Assembly (NCBI GenBank): GCA_963377175.1
Contig: CAUJNA010003783.1
Span: forward strand, 1,316,004 to 1,380,003
DNA: 64,000 bases
Origin: Effrenium voratum
Taxonomy: Eukaryota > Sar > Dinophyceae > Suessiales > Symbiodiniaceae
Direction: 5' to 3'
Part shown: one piece after another, positions 23,301-34,449 of the stretch
How positions within the stretch are numbered: position 1 is the first letter of the stretch
How the letters are laid out: each line of letters opens with the position of its first letter
Made by a program: the position numbers and the translations under genes
Notes under the pieces: generated by a model
Told to the model about the DNA's origin: nothing
Databases searched by the model: none
Seen by the model: the letters and a program-made list of their open reading frames with translations, nothing else

Positions 23301-26300
23301 CACAGATTGGTAGACCTACAAGCATGGCAGAAAGTGGTAGGATCATATTTGCCTTGATCATGTTTTAATTTGTTTGTTCAGTTGTGTTTGGATTTGAAGG
23401 CAGAGAGACCAGTTCTGGTGGTTTGGCTATGGGGGTGGCATTCTGATGCCTTGTTGAAGCGCACGAGCCTTCCCTCTTGCTTGCGTTTCAGTTTGGCGTC
23501 GGCCATTCCAGCCAAATCCGTAGTAGTGCATTCACGCGCTTGGCTCACACTTTTGATGACCAGTTCGGAGGTATAACAGCACTGCTGAGCCCTGATCTGC
23601 CGTGATCGTTGTGTTTTGCAGCCGTGTCATACTTGCTTTGCCTGCCACATTTGCGAGCCCACCATTCGTGGAGTTGAAGGAACTGATTGCCTCCTTTGAC
23701 CCTGGGAGCGGTCCATGCTTCCTTTCGACTCGCTGAGAAAACATGACCTACCCCCACGTGCAATGGCTCCGGGAGTCCGAGCTCAAGCATGGCCGTTGCG
23801 CTATGCTGGCCATCGTGGGCATCTTTGCGCAGCAGTCCTTCCACATCGATGGGTATCCGGAGGCAGGCACCTCCATTGTGCCGCACTATGTTTGCCCTGA
23901 GCTGTGAGAACGTGCCCGAAGCATGCATCCCTGACACGGCCCAACCAGAGCGCGATGGAATATATTAGCACCTGTCACGATGCGTCCACGCACGTGGACG
24001 CAGGTGAAGACCGAGCTCAAACCTCCAAAGGCCTAGAAACCGCAGCTTTTGTTTTGCGCATTGCACCTTGAGACCCTGGAAGGCGCCTTGGTACGACGCC
24101 CTGAAGGCATGAGGGCTCGTGATTGGGGGGGGGGTGTGCGATGGCGGAGGCCAGCGAGGCCTGCTCTTTGCAACTCTTGCTGTAAGTTGAGCTGATCATT
24201 TATGAAAAGGGGACATAAAGTGTCTTGTATTCACGTGACCGCTGGGCATTTGTGAAGAAAGCACGTGATTGAACACCTTCCGATTTCGGGGCTTGAATCT
24301 TCAATGTGTTGGGATGCGGAGCTTGGGAATGAACTTGAGGAACTATGCTTGGGTGAATCACAACCGCAAACTTCAGCCTCCACCTTATGCATAGATCCGG
24401 ATTGCCTTGGCACCAACAAGGGCGGCATGTTTCATTGGCCTTGAAAGAGGTGCATCAGCTCGCGGCATCAAATCATGACTCGAGGGTGCTTGCACCTACA
24501 CGGAGTGTATGCGATATTAGGTTGGTGGACGATGGGCCGTGAGGTTTGCCACTTGTTTGATTGACGCGGGCTAGTAGACAAGTCAATCATCCTTGGCCGT
24601 GTGCTCGCAGAGTCGAAATGCACCAATGGATTGTTTGTGGCAAACCCTTTGCTTTGTGTTGCTGCACTTTCCGATCTTTCCACTGGAATATATCAATCAG
24701 GAAAACCAGTTGGAGGTTCAGAAATGCCAACAAATATGAAGCATGGCGTTCAGGAGGATCTGGAATCTCGCGAGGTTGTGGAACGGGGAAGCTCGTTTCA
24801 GGACTGTTTGTCTTGCACGGCAGGTTTGCTATGACAACCCCGGGGGCATCGTGGGCTTTGGCATTGCACAGATCTCAGCCTTCGCCATGGTCGTTGAAGG
24901 CCGGAAGGGATGAACATGTCACTGGCTCAAATGTTGCCCTGTCCGTTTAGATTTGATTTGAATTTGGGATGTCAGAGAAGTCAGAAACGTCAGAACGGAG
25001 AATGACCAATGCGAGCAGATCGCCAGCCGTTCATGCTGTAGCAAGCCGACTTCTGCACAACAGCTTTCAGCGCAAGAAAGAAGTCCTTGCTGTGAGAGTC
25101 TACCTCCCATCAGTCCAGGAAACGCTGGACCCTCTCTTTGGCCTTTCTGTTGAATTCGGCCTTGCCAGGTCATGTTGCTAACGTCAGACACTGGACAGAC
25201 CAGGCTTGCACCAAACCCAGCTGCAACCAGAAATCACCACAGAGATCCAAGCCACAAAGCTCTATCGCCTGAGCCCGCCAATTGAATGATATCAATCCAA
25301 AAGGGATAGCACTGGAGAGAGAGAGAGAGAGAGAGAGAGTTAAATATTGTTTAGAGAGTACATTTCACCTTCCAGAGCCTTTGCTGCTTTCGTGACCCGC
25401 ATCAATCTGACTGTGTCATGCAACAGTGACGGCGTGTTGGCAGATTTGGTCGGCTTCTTAGCTCAGTTTGCAAAATGGGGCCGCGTTTTCCCTGCAGTTT
25501 ACAGCACCTGGAGTTTCGATCCCGGCCACGCGGCGCTCACGTCGGAAACGCGCGCGAGGCAAGTACTTCCCCAAGGACTCCTGGATCGGCCAGATGGACC
25601 GCGAGCCTGGGGATCTGGGCTTCGACCCCCTGAAGCTGGCGAAGGACGCGGAGTCGATGAAGAGCATGCAGCTCAAGGAGTTGAAGCGCCTCGATCTGGC
25701 TGACTGGGTCCAAAGCCCCTGGAAGCGCTTTCTCATGTTATTGGATCTCGCCACTCCCCCCTTGCCCCCTGTTTTGTTTGGTTTTGCGAAAACACAAAGC
25801 TGCCAGAATGGTCATCCACCGAGTAAGGGAATCTGTATGAAATTGCTCAGGGCACTTGTTGGTTTTGTCAACTAGACCCTGCCCAATTATCCTGAAAGCG
25901 CTTGTCAGAAAGCCTTCAGAGGATTTGCATTTGACATACTGGATAGGTTGATGTGTTAAATGTAGGACCCCAGCCGACCTTGTGGGCTCCAGGCCATGGA
26001 GAAACAAGCTTGCATCCATTAGGCTGATTGCCCGACTCGTGCTGAACAACGGGCACTCAATTCGATGTAGAACATGCTTCTGTCAAGCGAGGCTGCTAGC
26101 TTGAGTGCTTTTGGGCGAGCGTACCCGAGATGAGTAAGGAGCTCTCAAAACCTGTGGCCCTTGCAACTATCCAAAAAGGCGTTCCATGGCGTTCCCATCT
26201 TTTTTGACGGACTTCAGCTGGTAGCTGCCGGTGGGATGAAGCGGTCGAACTTGCACACGATCAGCATAAGTCAACCTCTCCTCCGCGAGGGAAGGCGGCC

Positions 26301-26660
26301 TGGCCACTGCTTCGCTTGGCCGATGTTGTTCTTGACACAATTTGGATGCCAAAGGTTCTCACCAGTTCAGACCGCAGGTTCAATAGTCCTGTCCCAGGTT
26401 CAGGGGCTGGTAGTTATAGTTTAACGGCATACATGGTCCTTCTTGCATGACCAGCCCAAGCGGTAGCCCTGCCTAAGTGTATGTAGGTTGCTTGTTTTTT
26501 CCCCAACCCCCGCCCAAAACCTACCGAAAACCCTCCCAAAGTCCACCCAAACCGCAAACCCCCCAGCCCAACCCCCCCACAACCCTCCCTAGACAAGCCT
26601 TGCAGTCCGTTTCTTCCGAGGAACGGACGCCTTGCCATGATGGCCTTCATGTCCTGCGTG
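20351..26660 (+). CDS. Chlorophyll a/c-binding light-harvesting protein, plastid-targeted; 3' end not found
   Basis: Exons: 20351-20556, 21495-21649, 21992-22036, 23738-23862, 24083-24106, 24824-24899, 25559-25685, 26621-26660. All junctions agree in phase and give 266 residues. The N-terminus is a plastid bipartite-type leader: hydrophobic MALAFLSAAPASAP, an Ala/Gly/Pro stretch, a second hydrophobic run (ALAAAVVV) and an Arg-rich end. WDPL (about 132-135) precedes helix 1, RESELKHGRCAMLAIVG (147-163), with the chlorophyll-ligand Glu and His/Arg. Helix 2 is IVGFGIAQISAFAMVV (194-209). GDLGFDPL (228-235) leads to helix 3, KELKNGRLAMMAF (250-262), where Glu and Asn-Gly-Arg bind chlorophyll and salt-bridge to helix 1. 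These are hallmarks of the LHC superfamily that captures light in the thylakoid. Six of eight donors are GC. A 24-nt exon codes for APWYDALK. The expected short C-terminal exon after the 26661 donor was not located. Confidence 0.85.
20834..20865. repeat. AT/GT microsatellite in light-harvesting gene intron 1
   Basis: Run of AT followed by TGTGTG, inside the first intron. Confidence 0.85.
22593..22611. repeat. GT microsatellite in intron 3 of the light-harvesting gene
   Basis: About nine consecutive GT units. Confidence 0.85.
23970..24006. repeat. Nested palindrome in intron 4 of the light-harvesting gene
   Basis: TGCGTCCACG and CGTGGACGCA (23981-24002) form a 10-bp stem around a CA. The flanks CACCTG and CAGGTG are also inverted copies. 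The centre contains CACGTG. No function is inferred. Confidence 0.7.
25314..25339. repeat. GA microsatellite in intron 6 of the light-harvesting gene
   Basis: About 13 consecutive GA units. Confidence 0.9.
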
Positions 26661-27645
26661 GTGGGTTGCGGGGCAAGAATTGAAGATGGATGAAGCTTTG
26701 CTGGGTGCTACATAGCCCATATGTAACGCTTAATTGTCCACAAAATATGGGCATTTCATTTGTCCACACCCCCTGCTTCACCGGTTTGTTTAAATTCAAT
26801 TGACCAAAGTGAATCAATCCTGGGCCCGCTTAGTTGTCCAGCCATGTCCTCACATAGGAACAATCTCGTGTTGTATTTGCGAGCTTGGGGCCAGTGCATC
26901 CACGTTTTGTCTAGCTTGAACCACTGCATGTGGCCAGCTGCCTGCTGAAAGCACCAGGGATTGATTGGGACTCGAATTGCTGTGCGAAGCATCGGGATGA
27001 AGTTCAGCGGGGTAGTCAGGTTCCAAAAGTAGACAACTCAGAGAGGATGCTTGCGTGACAGGTATTGTGTAAGGGTGGGGCCACACACCAGTTCCACCAG
27101 ATGATTTCTCATATGATGAGTTGTTTTTTGCTTGGACATTTGGCTCGTGCTTGCTGGCTTCCTTTGATTTGTGACTAGATAGGCTAACTCCTGTTTAGCA
27201 GACTTGCGTGGCAACACACACGTGACCCTATTACTGTTCCTTGGAGATTGCCAGGCGTGGGTCATTTCCATTCCAACCCAACCCAACCAGCCCAACCAAT
27301 TTAACCATACCCAACAAACTGCCCAGGTCTGTGTTCTATGAATTGAATAGCGAACACCCTCGAAAATGGCTAGCGGGCAAATCCCTCATGCAAGGCAGCC
27401 CACCAAAGGGTTGTCCAATTCGATTTCACACTGGAAAGGCGCAGAAACTACACATGTTTGCATCACTGAATTTGGTTTTGCCCCGCCCCATGCCTTTTGT
27501 TGGCCCATTTGCCAATTGTCAAAGGTTTGATTCCCCATTCTCTTCAGCCATCGTCCTCTTTAGAGACCACCCATGCCTCAAGGGAGGGGCCCCCATTTTT
27601 GAAGAGAAAGTTCAGGGTACAGCTAAAATGAGCCGAGGCCACTAC
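26661..27645. other. No supported exon; should contain the end of the light-harvesting gene
   Basis: The last light-harvesting exon found ends at a GT donor (26661). I read this stretch for a short exon completing helix 3 and the usual Gly-rich tail and saw none. Only ordinary AT-richer DNA is visible. Confidence 0.4.
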
Positions 27646-27803
27646 CTGCCGGGCAGCGTGCCTGGGGTCTCCGCCTTGCCCCAGCCGAAGACGCCGACGG
27701 CTTCGCCCGGCGCCGCCTTCTGCGGCTCCACGGCCGCGCCGGCGGAGACTTCGTCCTTGACGGCGGCGAAGTACACCACGCAGACCATCCTCCCATCGCT
27801 GGC
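27646..27803 (-). CDS. Orphan internal exon on the minus strand, unknown protein
   Basis: Fifty-two codons in which nearly every third position is G or C lie between a CCAG acceptor (right end) and a CAG|GTAGTG donor (left end). The product contains DGRMVCVVYFAAVKDEV, then an Ala/Glu/Pro-rich part, then GEAVGVFGWGKAETPGTLPG. The + strand frames lack this bias. The exon begins in phase 0 and ends in phase 2. It is the only strong minus-strand coding signal in the window. No partner exons were recognised, and the product belongs to no family I can name. Confidence 0.55.
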
Positions 27804-27825
27804 CTGGATCAAGACAGGCCGTATT

Positions 27826-27904
27826 ATATATATATATATATCATTGCATACCACAGTGTAGGTGTGGATGATGGGGGGGTGGGGTGGCCATAAAAAATAG
27901 TGTG

Positions 27905-27937
<33 letters not shown>

Positions 27938-27938
27938 G
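27826..27938. repeat. Two AT microsatellites
   Basis: Alternating A/T at 27826-27841 and again, with an internal GT, at 27903-27938, directly beside the minus-strand exon. Confidence 0.85.
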
Positions 27939-28807
27939 GTTTTTTGAGGGTACCTTGTTTTGTTTGAGTTTGAAAGAGGAGCCACAAAGAATACCACAAT
28001 TCCGGGTGGGAGAAAAGCGGCATGGGCGGGTTTTTTTTAAAGTGGGATTCGGTGCGCCCTTTTGGTTGGTAGAAATTGTTTCGGTGCCAGACACTCAGTG
28101 GACTGCGAGCCCTTTTTGCAACCAATTTTTGGAGGGGTGGGCCCGCTTGAATTCGGCCCAAAAAAGAGTGCCCTTCTCTTCTGAAGAGCCACGCACCCAA
28201 AAGACAAAAAGGAACAGGCCATGTAAAAAAAGGCTGGGTCCCAGGCTCATGCGATGGACTCGAAGGAACACGGTACCCGAGCATGATTGTTAGCCAAATG
28301 GTCTGAGCCGGGTCCAAGTGGCAAGTTATCAACCATACATGGCTGAAAAGCCAAGCTTCTTGAAGTTTGCCAGTCATCGTGCAGCTTGTTTAGCTCCAGG
28401 GCTTGTCCAGCATGCTTTGCGTGAGCATCATGACTTGTGCCAGGCATCACTGCATGACATCATCATGCCATAAATGGCTGTGTCTAATTTTAGGGGACCC
28501 CAAATTGGTGGTGTTTTTCCCCTTCAAAACCAGCAAAAATGGGTACCCTCAACACAGACACCCCCAAAGAAGTTTCAACGCGTTGCCAAGCCCAAGTTGC
28601 CAAACGTGACAGTGCTGATACTGTACTGATCCACGTGCGCTCCAAGAAGGCCCCGGTAAAATTCATGGGTCCACAGTATGTTTGTCAAGACATCGAGTGA
28701 AGATGCGGCGGCGGTCTGTGGGCAATGCGGCAATTGAGCAGCTCTAAAAACCCCCCGTTACATCCCAAGCAAGACTTGTGTCATAGCAAGGCCCCGCCTA
28801 AGCAAAA

Positions 28808-29535
28808 CCCTGCGCGGCGTAAGCCGGCGTAAGCACTTTTCTGGGAAACATGCCGCGTAAGCACCTGCGCAAGCTCTTCTTCGTGATTGCTTGGTGAGCT
28901 TTGTAAGCATGCTCGGAAGAGTGGTTTCACACATGTGCTTATGTGTTTATTGGTGGCTTGTGCTGTTTCAACCAAGTCGAGCTTGGCAACTTGCCCGGAG
29001 ACTTTGGCTGCAGGAAGACGTCTAAGACCGCATGTGCGCGCCATTAGAGAACAAAACCAGCATAAATTTGATTGGGAGCTCTGGGGGCTCATGCTAAGTG
29101 CTGTTGAGACCTTTACGAGGACAAAAAAAGGCTTCTGAAACCGCGATTTAGGAAAACTAAAGGTGCTCGGCTGCGTAAGCTCGCGTAAGCAGGCGCGTAA
29201 GGTTCGCGTAAGCTCGCCTACTCGGCTGCCCACTAGCCCTCGCCATGGATGCCGCTGTCGCATAACCCGTTCTTGACTTGCAGCAAGAACAGCAAGGCCA
29301 AGCCGCTGAAACTCGCGAGGGTAATTCTTCTTCATCTTCTTCCTCGGAGTCATCCACATCATCTTGAACAGTTCCGGCGGCTGCATGAGAAAAGAGCCCG
29401 CGCAAGCAATTCTTGAGGGGAAAGGCTCAAAACGCAGACGCGTAAGCGATGCGTAAGCTTAACGTGCTCGCTGACAGCAGCGTAAGCTAAAACATGGGTC
29501 GCGTAAGGAACGCACAAGCTCGCGCGTAAGCAACT
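28808..29535 (+). repeat. Cluster of GCGTAAGC octamers
   Basis: Roughly a dozen exact or one-off copies of GCGTAAGC occur at irregular spacing, densest at 28816-28862, 29170-29215 and 29438-29535. Each copy contains GTAAG, the core of a strong 5' splice site. The spacing is not that of a simple tandem array. Confidence 0.7.
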
Positions 29536-30264
29536 TGATACGACATAGGGATTCATGGGAGGTGTATAGAGTCGCTCAATTGTCGCCACGTTTCTTTCAA
29601 GAGTCGGACTCGCAGCCAGCACCACTGTGCAACTTCAGCGATATTTCAGGATCTGAAGCAACTAAAGGGCCAGGGATCATGACCAGCACACTCGAATAGA
29701 CACAAGGGGTGAGTGACTAGGGGCCATCAGTTGTCTTTAGCTTGTTTGCGAATTGCCGTGGCTAGGTAGCTAAAGCCCTACACATGGTTTCCTTGCATCC
29801 TGTTGGGATTGCCCAATCGCTGGCACCGGGAAGTATCCCAAAACGTAAATTTAATGTGCATGAGAGGCTTCAATATCGCAATTGTTTGACCATGGGCTGA
29901 CAAGCCTCGAAGGGATGTGTTGGATGTCTACCACTCCCATTGATTGGGAAACATGCCGTGATGAGATAGCAGAGTGGCCTCAATGCCTTTCCAGTACTGT
30001 CTTCGTGGGTGCCTTCCGCGCATGAATCATCGTGCTACAGCATGTGCATATCCCAGCCATCAATGGCATTCGTTTATGGGTGATTCTGAGTGGGGCCTTG
30101 GATGCAAACCTCGGTTTCCTGTTTGCTTCGACCTGGGCAAACCTAAAGACAAGTTGTTTTGGAAGCCAAAAACTTCATAAACCATAAGGTAAACATAATT
30201 TCAGGACCAACCAACCATGAGGTGGGGGGTCCTCGCCCGGGGTCCGCCAGTCGCGGTTCGGAAG

Positions 30265-32876
30265 GCGTGAAGGCGTCTGAGCTGCAGCCCACAGAGCTGC
30301 GCGCGCTGACGCTGGCGGGCAATGATGTGCTCATCGGCAAGACCGAGGCGTTTGGCCGTATTCATGGTACACTCCCGCAGACTAACATGGAAGCTCCCAG
30401 AAGGCCTCTGCAAATGGAACCAAGTCTTCCAAAGGGTCCTGAGAGCTTCCGTGTTAGCCCTGAAAACACATATGTTACATTGTATATACGGCGATTTGTA
30501 TGATCGTTGTATAGACGTCGACTGGGAGTGAGTGTTTGGTTAAGATGTGTTGGTTGGTTGTGAATTGTGTTGGGATAGGTTGTGGTTGTTCTGATTGCGT
30601 TGTGTACCGTCGACTTGATGGATGGCCAGCTAGCAAGTGAGGTGGGTGAGCGGGGATCAGTAACAGGCAGGTTGCTTTGCCTGAGCATCAGCAATTATCC
30701 CCAGGGAGTAGTCCCGAAGGTTATGGGGAATTGGCATTAGTTCCTTGAGGCCCCCGGCACAGCCAGCTGAGGTGGGTCTAGACTCAGGGAGAAAAATTAA
30801 GTGATTATGGCGATCGCATGGGCCTATTCTTGTTTAAAGGAAGGCAGCGAGGAGGGATGGCTAATGTTGACGCCCCGGAGAAAGACGGCATGTTGCATGC
30901 GGTTAGATGACTGCCCCTGTGTCCGAGGAAGCCAGGCTTGGCCCAACGGAGCCCCAGTCCCAAGGAAACAAATGGATCAATCTCAGGAACACATTGCAGA
31001 TGCGGATCCTAGGAGCTTTGGGCCGTTGTTTGGCTCTCAGCTCCAAAGGGCTGGCGAGAGGCCGGCTTTTGTGACCTTTGAATTTGTTGCATAATGGGGA
31101 ATGCTAGCTGTGTCCATGGCATGTCCAAGGGTCAGCCCAGTTCTTGTCCCACTCTCAACTTGGGTTTCTCGATGTGGGGCTCTGGCAGTAGAAATTGAAT
31201 GAAATCGGCGCTTAAAGTCCGGAGACGTTCGCAGGATTTATGGGCGAACCTCACTGCTTGCCGCTTGAGAACGGAGATGTTTCTAGGAGCATCAAGTTGG
31301 TTTCTATACCTTCTGCCCTGTTCAAACCAGTCAAAACAACAGGGCTGTTCATTTTGACTTATATTTCTGCTCATGCCCGTCAGGCTGTAGCTTGTGAAAG
31401 CAAAGCTTTTGTGCCAGGCGGGCGCACTGTTCTGCGTGGGGAACCTGTGCCCACACATTGGCACGCCTCTTGGCAGATGCCAAAGATGCACCGCACTCGC
31501 TTTGCATATTTGGATATAGACTGTCTAATGATGTTCCCCTTTGCTCCGTGGCTCCACTGCAACTATACAATTGGAAGACAGAGGCAGGCTTTGCAGCCAG
31601 CGTGAGCCCATACAACATACTTCTCAGGCGATGTTCATACAGAAGTAATTCAAGCAGGTGGCAGGTAGAACGTCAAAACGGGGCCGGCCTTTTCGTCCAC
31701 TGGGCATTATGGCACTAGACTTTATTCGGTACTTTTCTCTTACATAGGAACCCACTGTTGGCATTGTTCACGAGGAACCAACACAATATCCATCCTTTGT
31801 GGAGCATCTCTGCTTTTGTTGCACCAGCAGCACTTAGCCGCATCGGCCTGCCTTACTGAGCGAACATGTGGGCCTTTTACTTACCAGCTTAGGTGTTAGG
31901 CTGCTGGGAGGGGGTGATTTTGACGAGTTCTGATTTACGCATGACCGCAGTGGAAGAAGGGGGGTGGACAATCCCATGTTAAGCTAGCGTCTAGATTCAG
32001 ATCGGTGTCCAATCAAACAGCGCCCTGATTTCATGCGTTTGTTTTGGCAGGCTGAGTGGGACACCGGTCGGGGGCACAGCCATGTTGGACATGTCACTGT
32101 TTGGGCTTAACAGGTACGCAGTTGGCGTGACTTGGCGCTGATTTTTGCCTTTTCAGACGCTGGGAGCCTTTGTTTTGCTCAAGGCCCATGAGCGAGGGTG
32201 CGGACGTCATCGGCGACGTGATTGTGTGCCCTTTGCACGGCTCCTCTTTCCAGGTCAGCAACGGGCAGCTCATTGACTGGTGCGTCTCCCCGCCTTTTGG
32301 CTTGCATTCTTGGGGATGGAGGCTGTTCTATGACTTCAATGGCGTGTGCTTGTTGGCAAGATGGTGGAAAAGGTGGCTGGCTTTGCGCAACCACCTCACC
32401 TTGTTCTTGTTACTTGTTGCAAAGCAACACTCCCCAGGCCGATTATCGGCCCCCTGACCGGCCTCATCGTGGAGAAGAAGAACCTGCTCGTTTTCGAGTG
32501 CCGCCAGGTCTGGGTGGCGAAACAGCGAGGAAAACGCCAGTACCACGCAAAGCGACTTCGAATGTTTTTTTATTTGTTTTGATTCTTTGTCCAAGCTGCC
32601 AGCATGATCAAAGGGTTAGCTGGATGGTTGGCAACCCCTGTCAAAGGGGTTCACAGGGGGTTAACCGGGGTTCAACTGGGGATGAAGTGGGGCTTAACTG
32701 GGGCTTAAGTGAGGGGTACCAAACCACTTACCTAACTTCCAGACCGCCCAAGTGGGCACAATGGCGCCGGCCTCAGAGCGGTCTGGACCCTGAGGGCGGC
32801 TTCCTGGGCAGCGGAGAGGTCGAGGTGCTGGTGGACACCAATGCCAAGAAGGCCTACGAGGCGAACTACTGGAAGG
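30265..32876 (+). CDS. Rieske-type [2Fe-2S] protein, five exons, both ends incomplete
   Basis: Exons: 30265-30347, 31418-31464, 32184-32279, 32438-32507, 32777-32876. The first four join in phase. The joined frame gives DVLIGKTEAGALFCVGNLC, then PHIGTPMSEGADVIGDV, then IVCPLHGSSFQVSNGQL, then IDWPIIGPLTG. This holds both Rieske ligand pairs, C-x-H (CPH) and C-x-x-H (CPLH), so a [2Fe-2S] cluster can be bound. The last exon encodes GSGEVEVLVDTNAKKAYE and ANYWKG. Domain order and tail suggest a plastid Rieske protein like plant PSB33/TEF5 rather than the cytochrome b6f subunit, but that assignment is tentative. Introns 1 and 2 start with GC, 3 and 4 with GT. The acceptor of exon 5 could instead be 32753. 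The leader exon(s) and final exon were not found. Confidence 0.7.
30383..30456. mobile_element. Short terminal-inverted-repeat element, copy 2, in Rieske intron 1
   Basis: Ends TAACATGGAAGCTC and GAGCTTCCGTGTTA are inverted copies. The reverse complement of the centre (GGACCCTTTGGAAGACTTGG) resembles the centre of the copies at 4785 and 48482. It lies 36 bp after a GC donor. Non-autonomous, 74 bp. Confidence 0.6.
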
Positions 32877-34185
32877 GCCCCTCGGAGAAAAGGACACCTC
32901 CACAGCTGTCCCCCCCCCCCCCGCCGCGCCTCAAATGACTGCTGTTCAGACACCCTGTTGCCACAGAGCAAAACTGTGTTTCGTTATCAATCAGAAAGCC
33001 CAGGTTTCGCTCAAAACTGACTCAACATCTTTCAAAACCACAAATCTGGATTCTGGTAGTTTTGACACGGGAGTTTCAAAATTTCGCACCAAATCAAGAC
33101 CAAGCAGAAAACAAGTTGGCAAGCAGTCTGAACATAAATGCTTCAAGTCATGATTGGGCCCACCCCCTCCCCTCCACCCCGCCTACCAAAGTCCAAGCCA
33201 ACCACCCAATCTATGGCTTGTAATGAAATGATGTACATCTAGTTGCTGACCATGTGTTGTCGAAAAAAGGGCCCATCCTAGTTGGCAAAATCAGCTCGTT
33301 CATCAATGACTGCGATACCACATTCCCAGAGCAGCAGTTAATACCATCGACCGACGATGCAAACAGCAGGCACGGCGACATAAGGAACAAAATAGTCACA
33401 AGCATGATTCTCCCACGATCATTAGGTAATTCAGTTGCATAGCACCGCACATCCCCACTCCCAGTATTTAGGCACTAGCAAGCTTCAGTTTTGCCAGGGG
33501 CAAACTGCCCGTTTGAGTCTTCACGAGTTGTTCGGACAACTCATAAGAAGCTCGTTAAAATGAAACACAACGAAACTGGATGCTTGCTTTGACATTGATG
33601 CGCCTTGACCAGAGCAGTGGCGGTGTACCTTGGGGGGGGGGGGCACACCCTCTCTTTATTCCACACTGCTACATGGCATGAAGATGCCGCCCTGCCTGCA
33701 ATTGGAATTGGCTGCAGAAAAGTGGGCCAGGTCTTGTAGCTACTGTCTTGCACCCAAGCGTGGGGTTCAAAGCTTGCCCTAAGCTATGAGCTATCTTAGG
33801 TAGGGGCTGATCTGTGGGTACCACGTCATGGCTGATTGTCAGAACAAATGCACGAGAGTCGCTTTTGCCGAGGATCCAGATGTTCTGATAGCCATTCACT
33901 GAGGGCTAAGTTCTATTTGCCGGACCGAGGACTTCTTGATGCGCAGGGCAAGGATGATGGCACCTACTACTGAGCATACACTCCGCGCGCGGCCGAAAGT
34001 GGCCGCGTTTGGCGAGAGGAGCCGCGGATACTTTTTTCATCTAGAAAAAGAGCGCGCTTGATGCAGAAGGAGCAGGTGGGCCTAATATTTTGTCCCTGGG
34101 TCAATTCAGAGTGAGCTTTGATTTTTCTAAGGCAAGAAGCAATAAACAACTTTGAGGGGTCGCCGGATTTCAGTTGTGGTTCCAC

Positions 34186-34243
<58 letters not shown>

Positions 34244-34449
34244 CAGTAGTAGCAGTAGCAGTAGCAGTAGCAGTAGCAGTAGCAGTAGCAGTAGCAGTAG
34301 CAGTAGCAGTAGCAGTAGCAGTAGCAGTAGCAGTAGCAGTAGTAGTAGTAGTAGTAGTTCTAGTATGCAAAGCCATTGGATACGGCAGTTCAAGTGTGCT
34401 TGGACTAAATCAGCAGGAGGAGGGGAACATATGCATTCCAATCCGCCAG
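32877..34449. other. Non-coding stretch with a trinucleotide array
   Basis: The end of the Rieske gene is expected here but no C-terminal exon was recognised. Homopolymer runs of C and G occur near 32910 and 33630. Confidence 0.4.
34186..34358. repeat. AGT/AGC trinucleotide microsatellite
   Basis: About 57 units of AGT, with a middle section alternating AGT and AGC. Depending on frame and strand it reads as poly-Ser, poly-Val/Ala, poly-Leu or poly-Thr/Ala, and gives open frames of 60-130 codons. None has independent support as a protein. Confidence 0.95.

Larger units (their letters stand above)
27804..30264. other. Non-coding stretch with an octamer cluster
   Basis: No exon was supported. 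A minus-strand frame (28781-29386) is open for 201 codons, but it runs through the GCGTAAGC-rich repeat region and its codon use is not coding-like. A short acidic segment (DDSEEEDEEEL) occurs on the minus strand near 29320-29350 in another frame; it may be a relic or chance. Confidence 0.45.

Noticed and set aside
20351..26660. Possible multi-unit light-harvesting polyprotein, as known in dinoflagellates
   Set aside because: Only one set of three helices was found, with no second helix 1 downstream.
28781..29386. 201-codon minus-strand frame starting MQPPELFKMMWM
   Set aside because: It overlaps the GCGTAAGC repeat cluster, which removes stops by chance, and its codon use is not coding-like.
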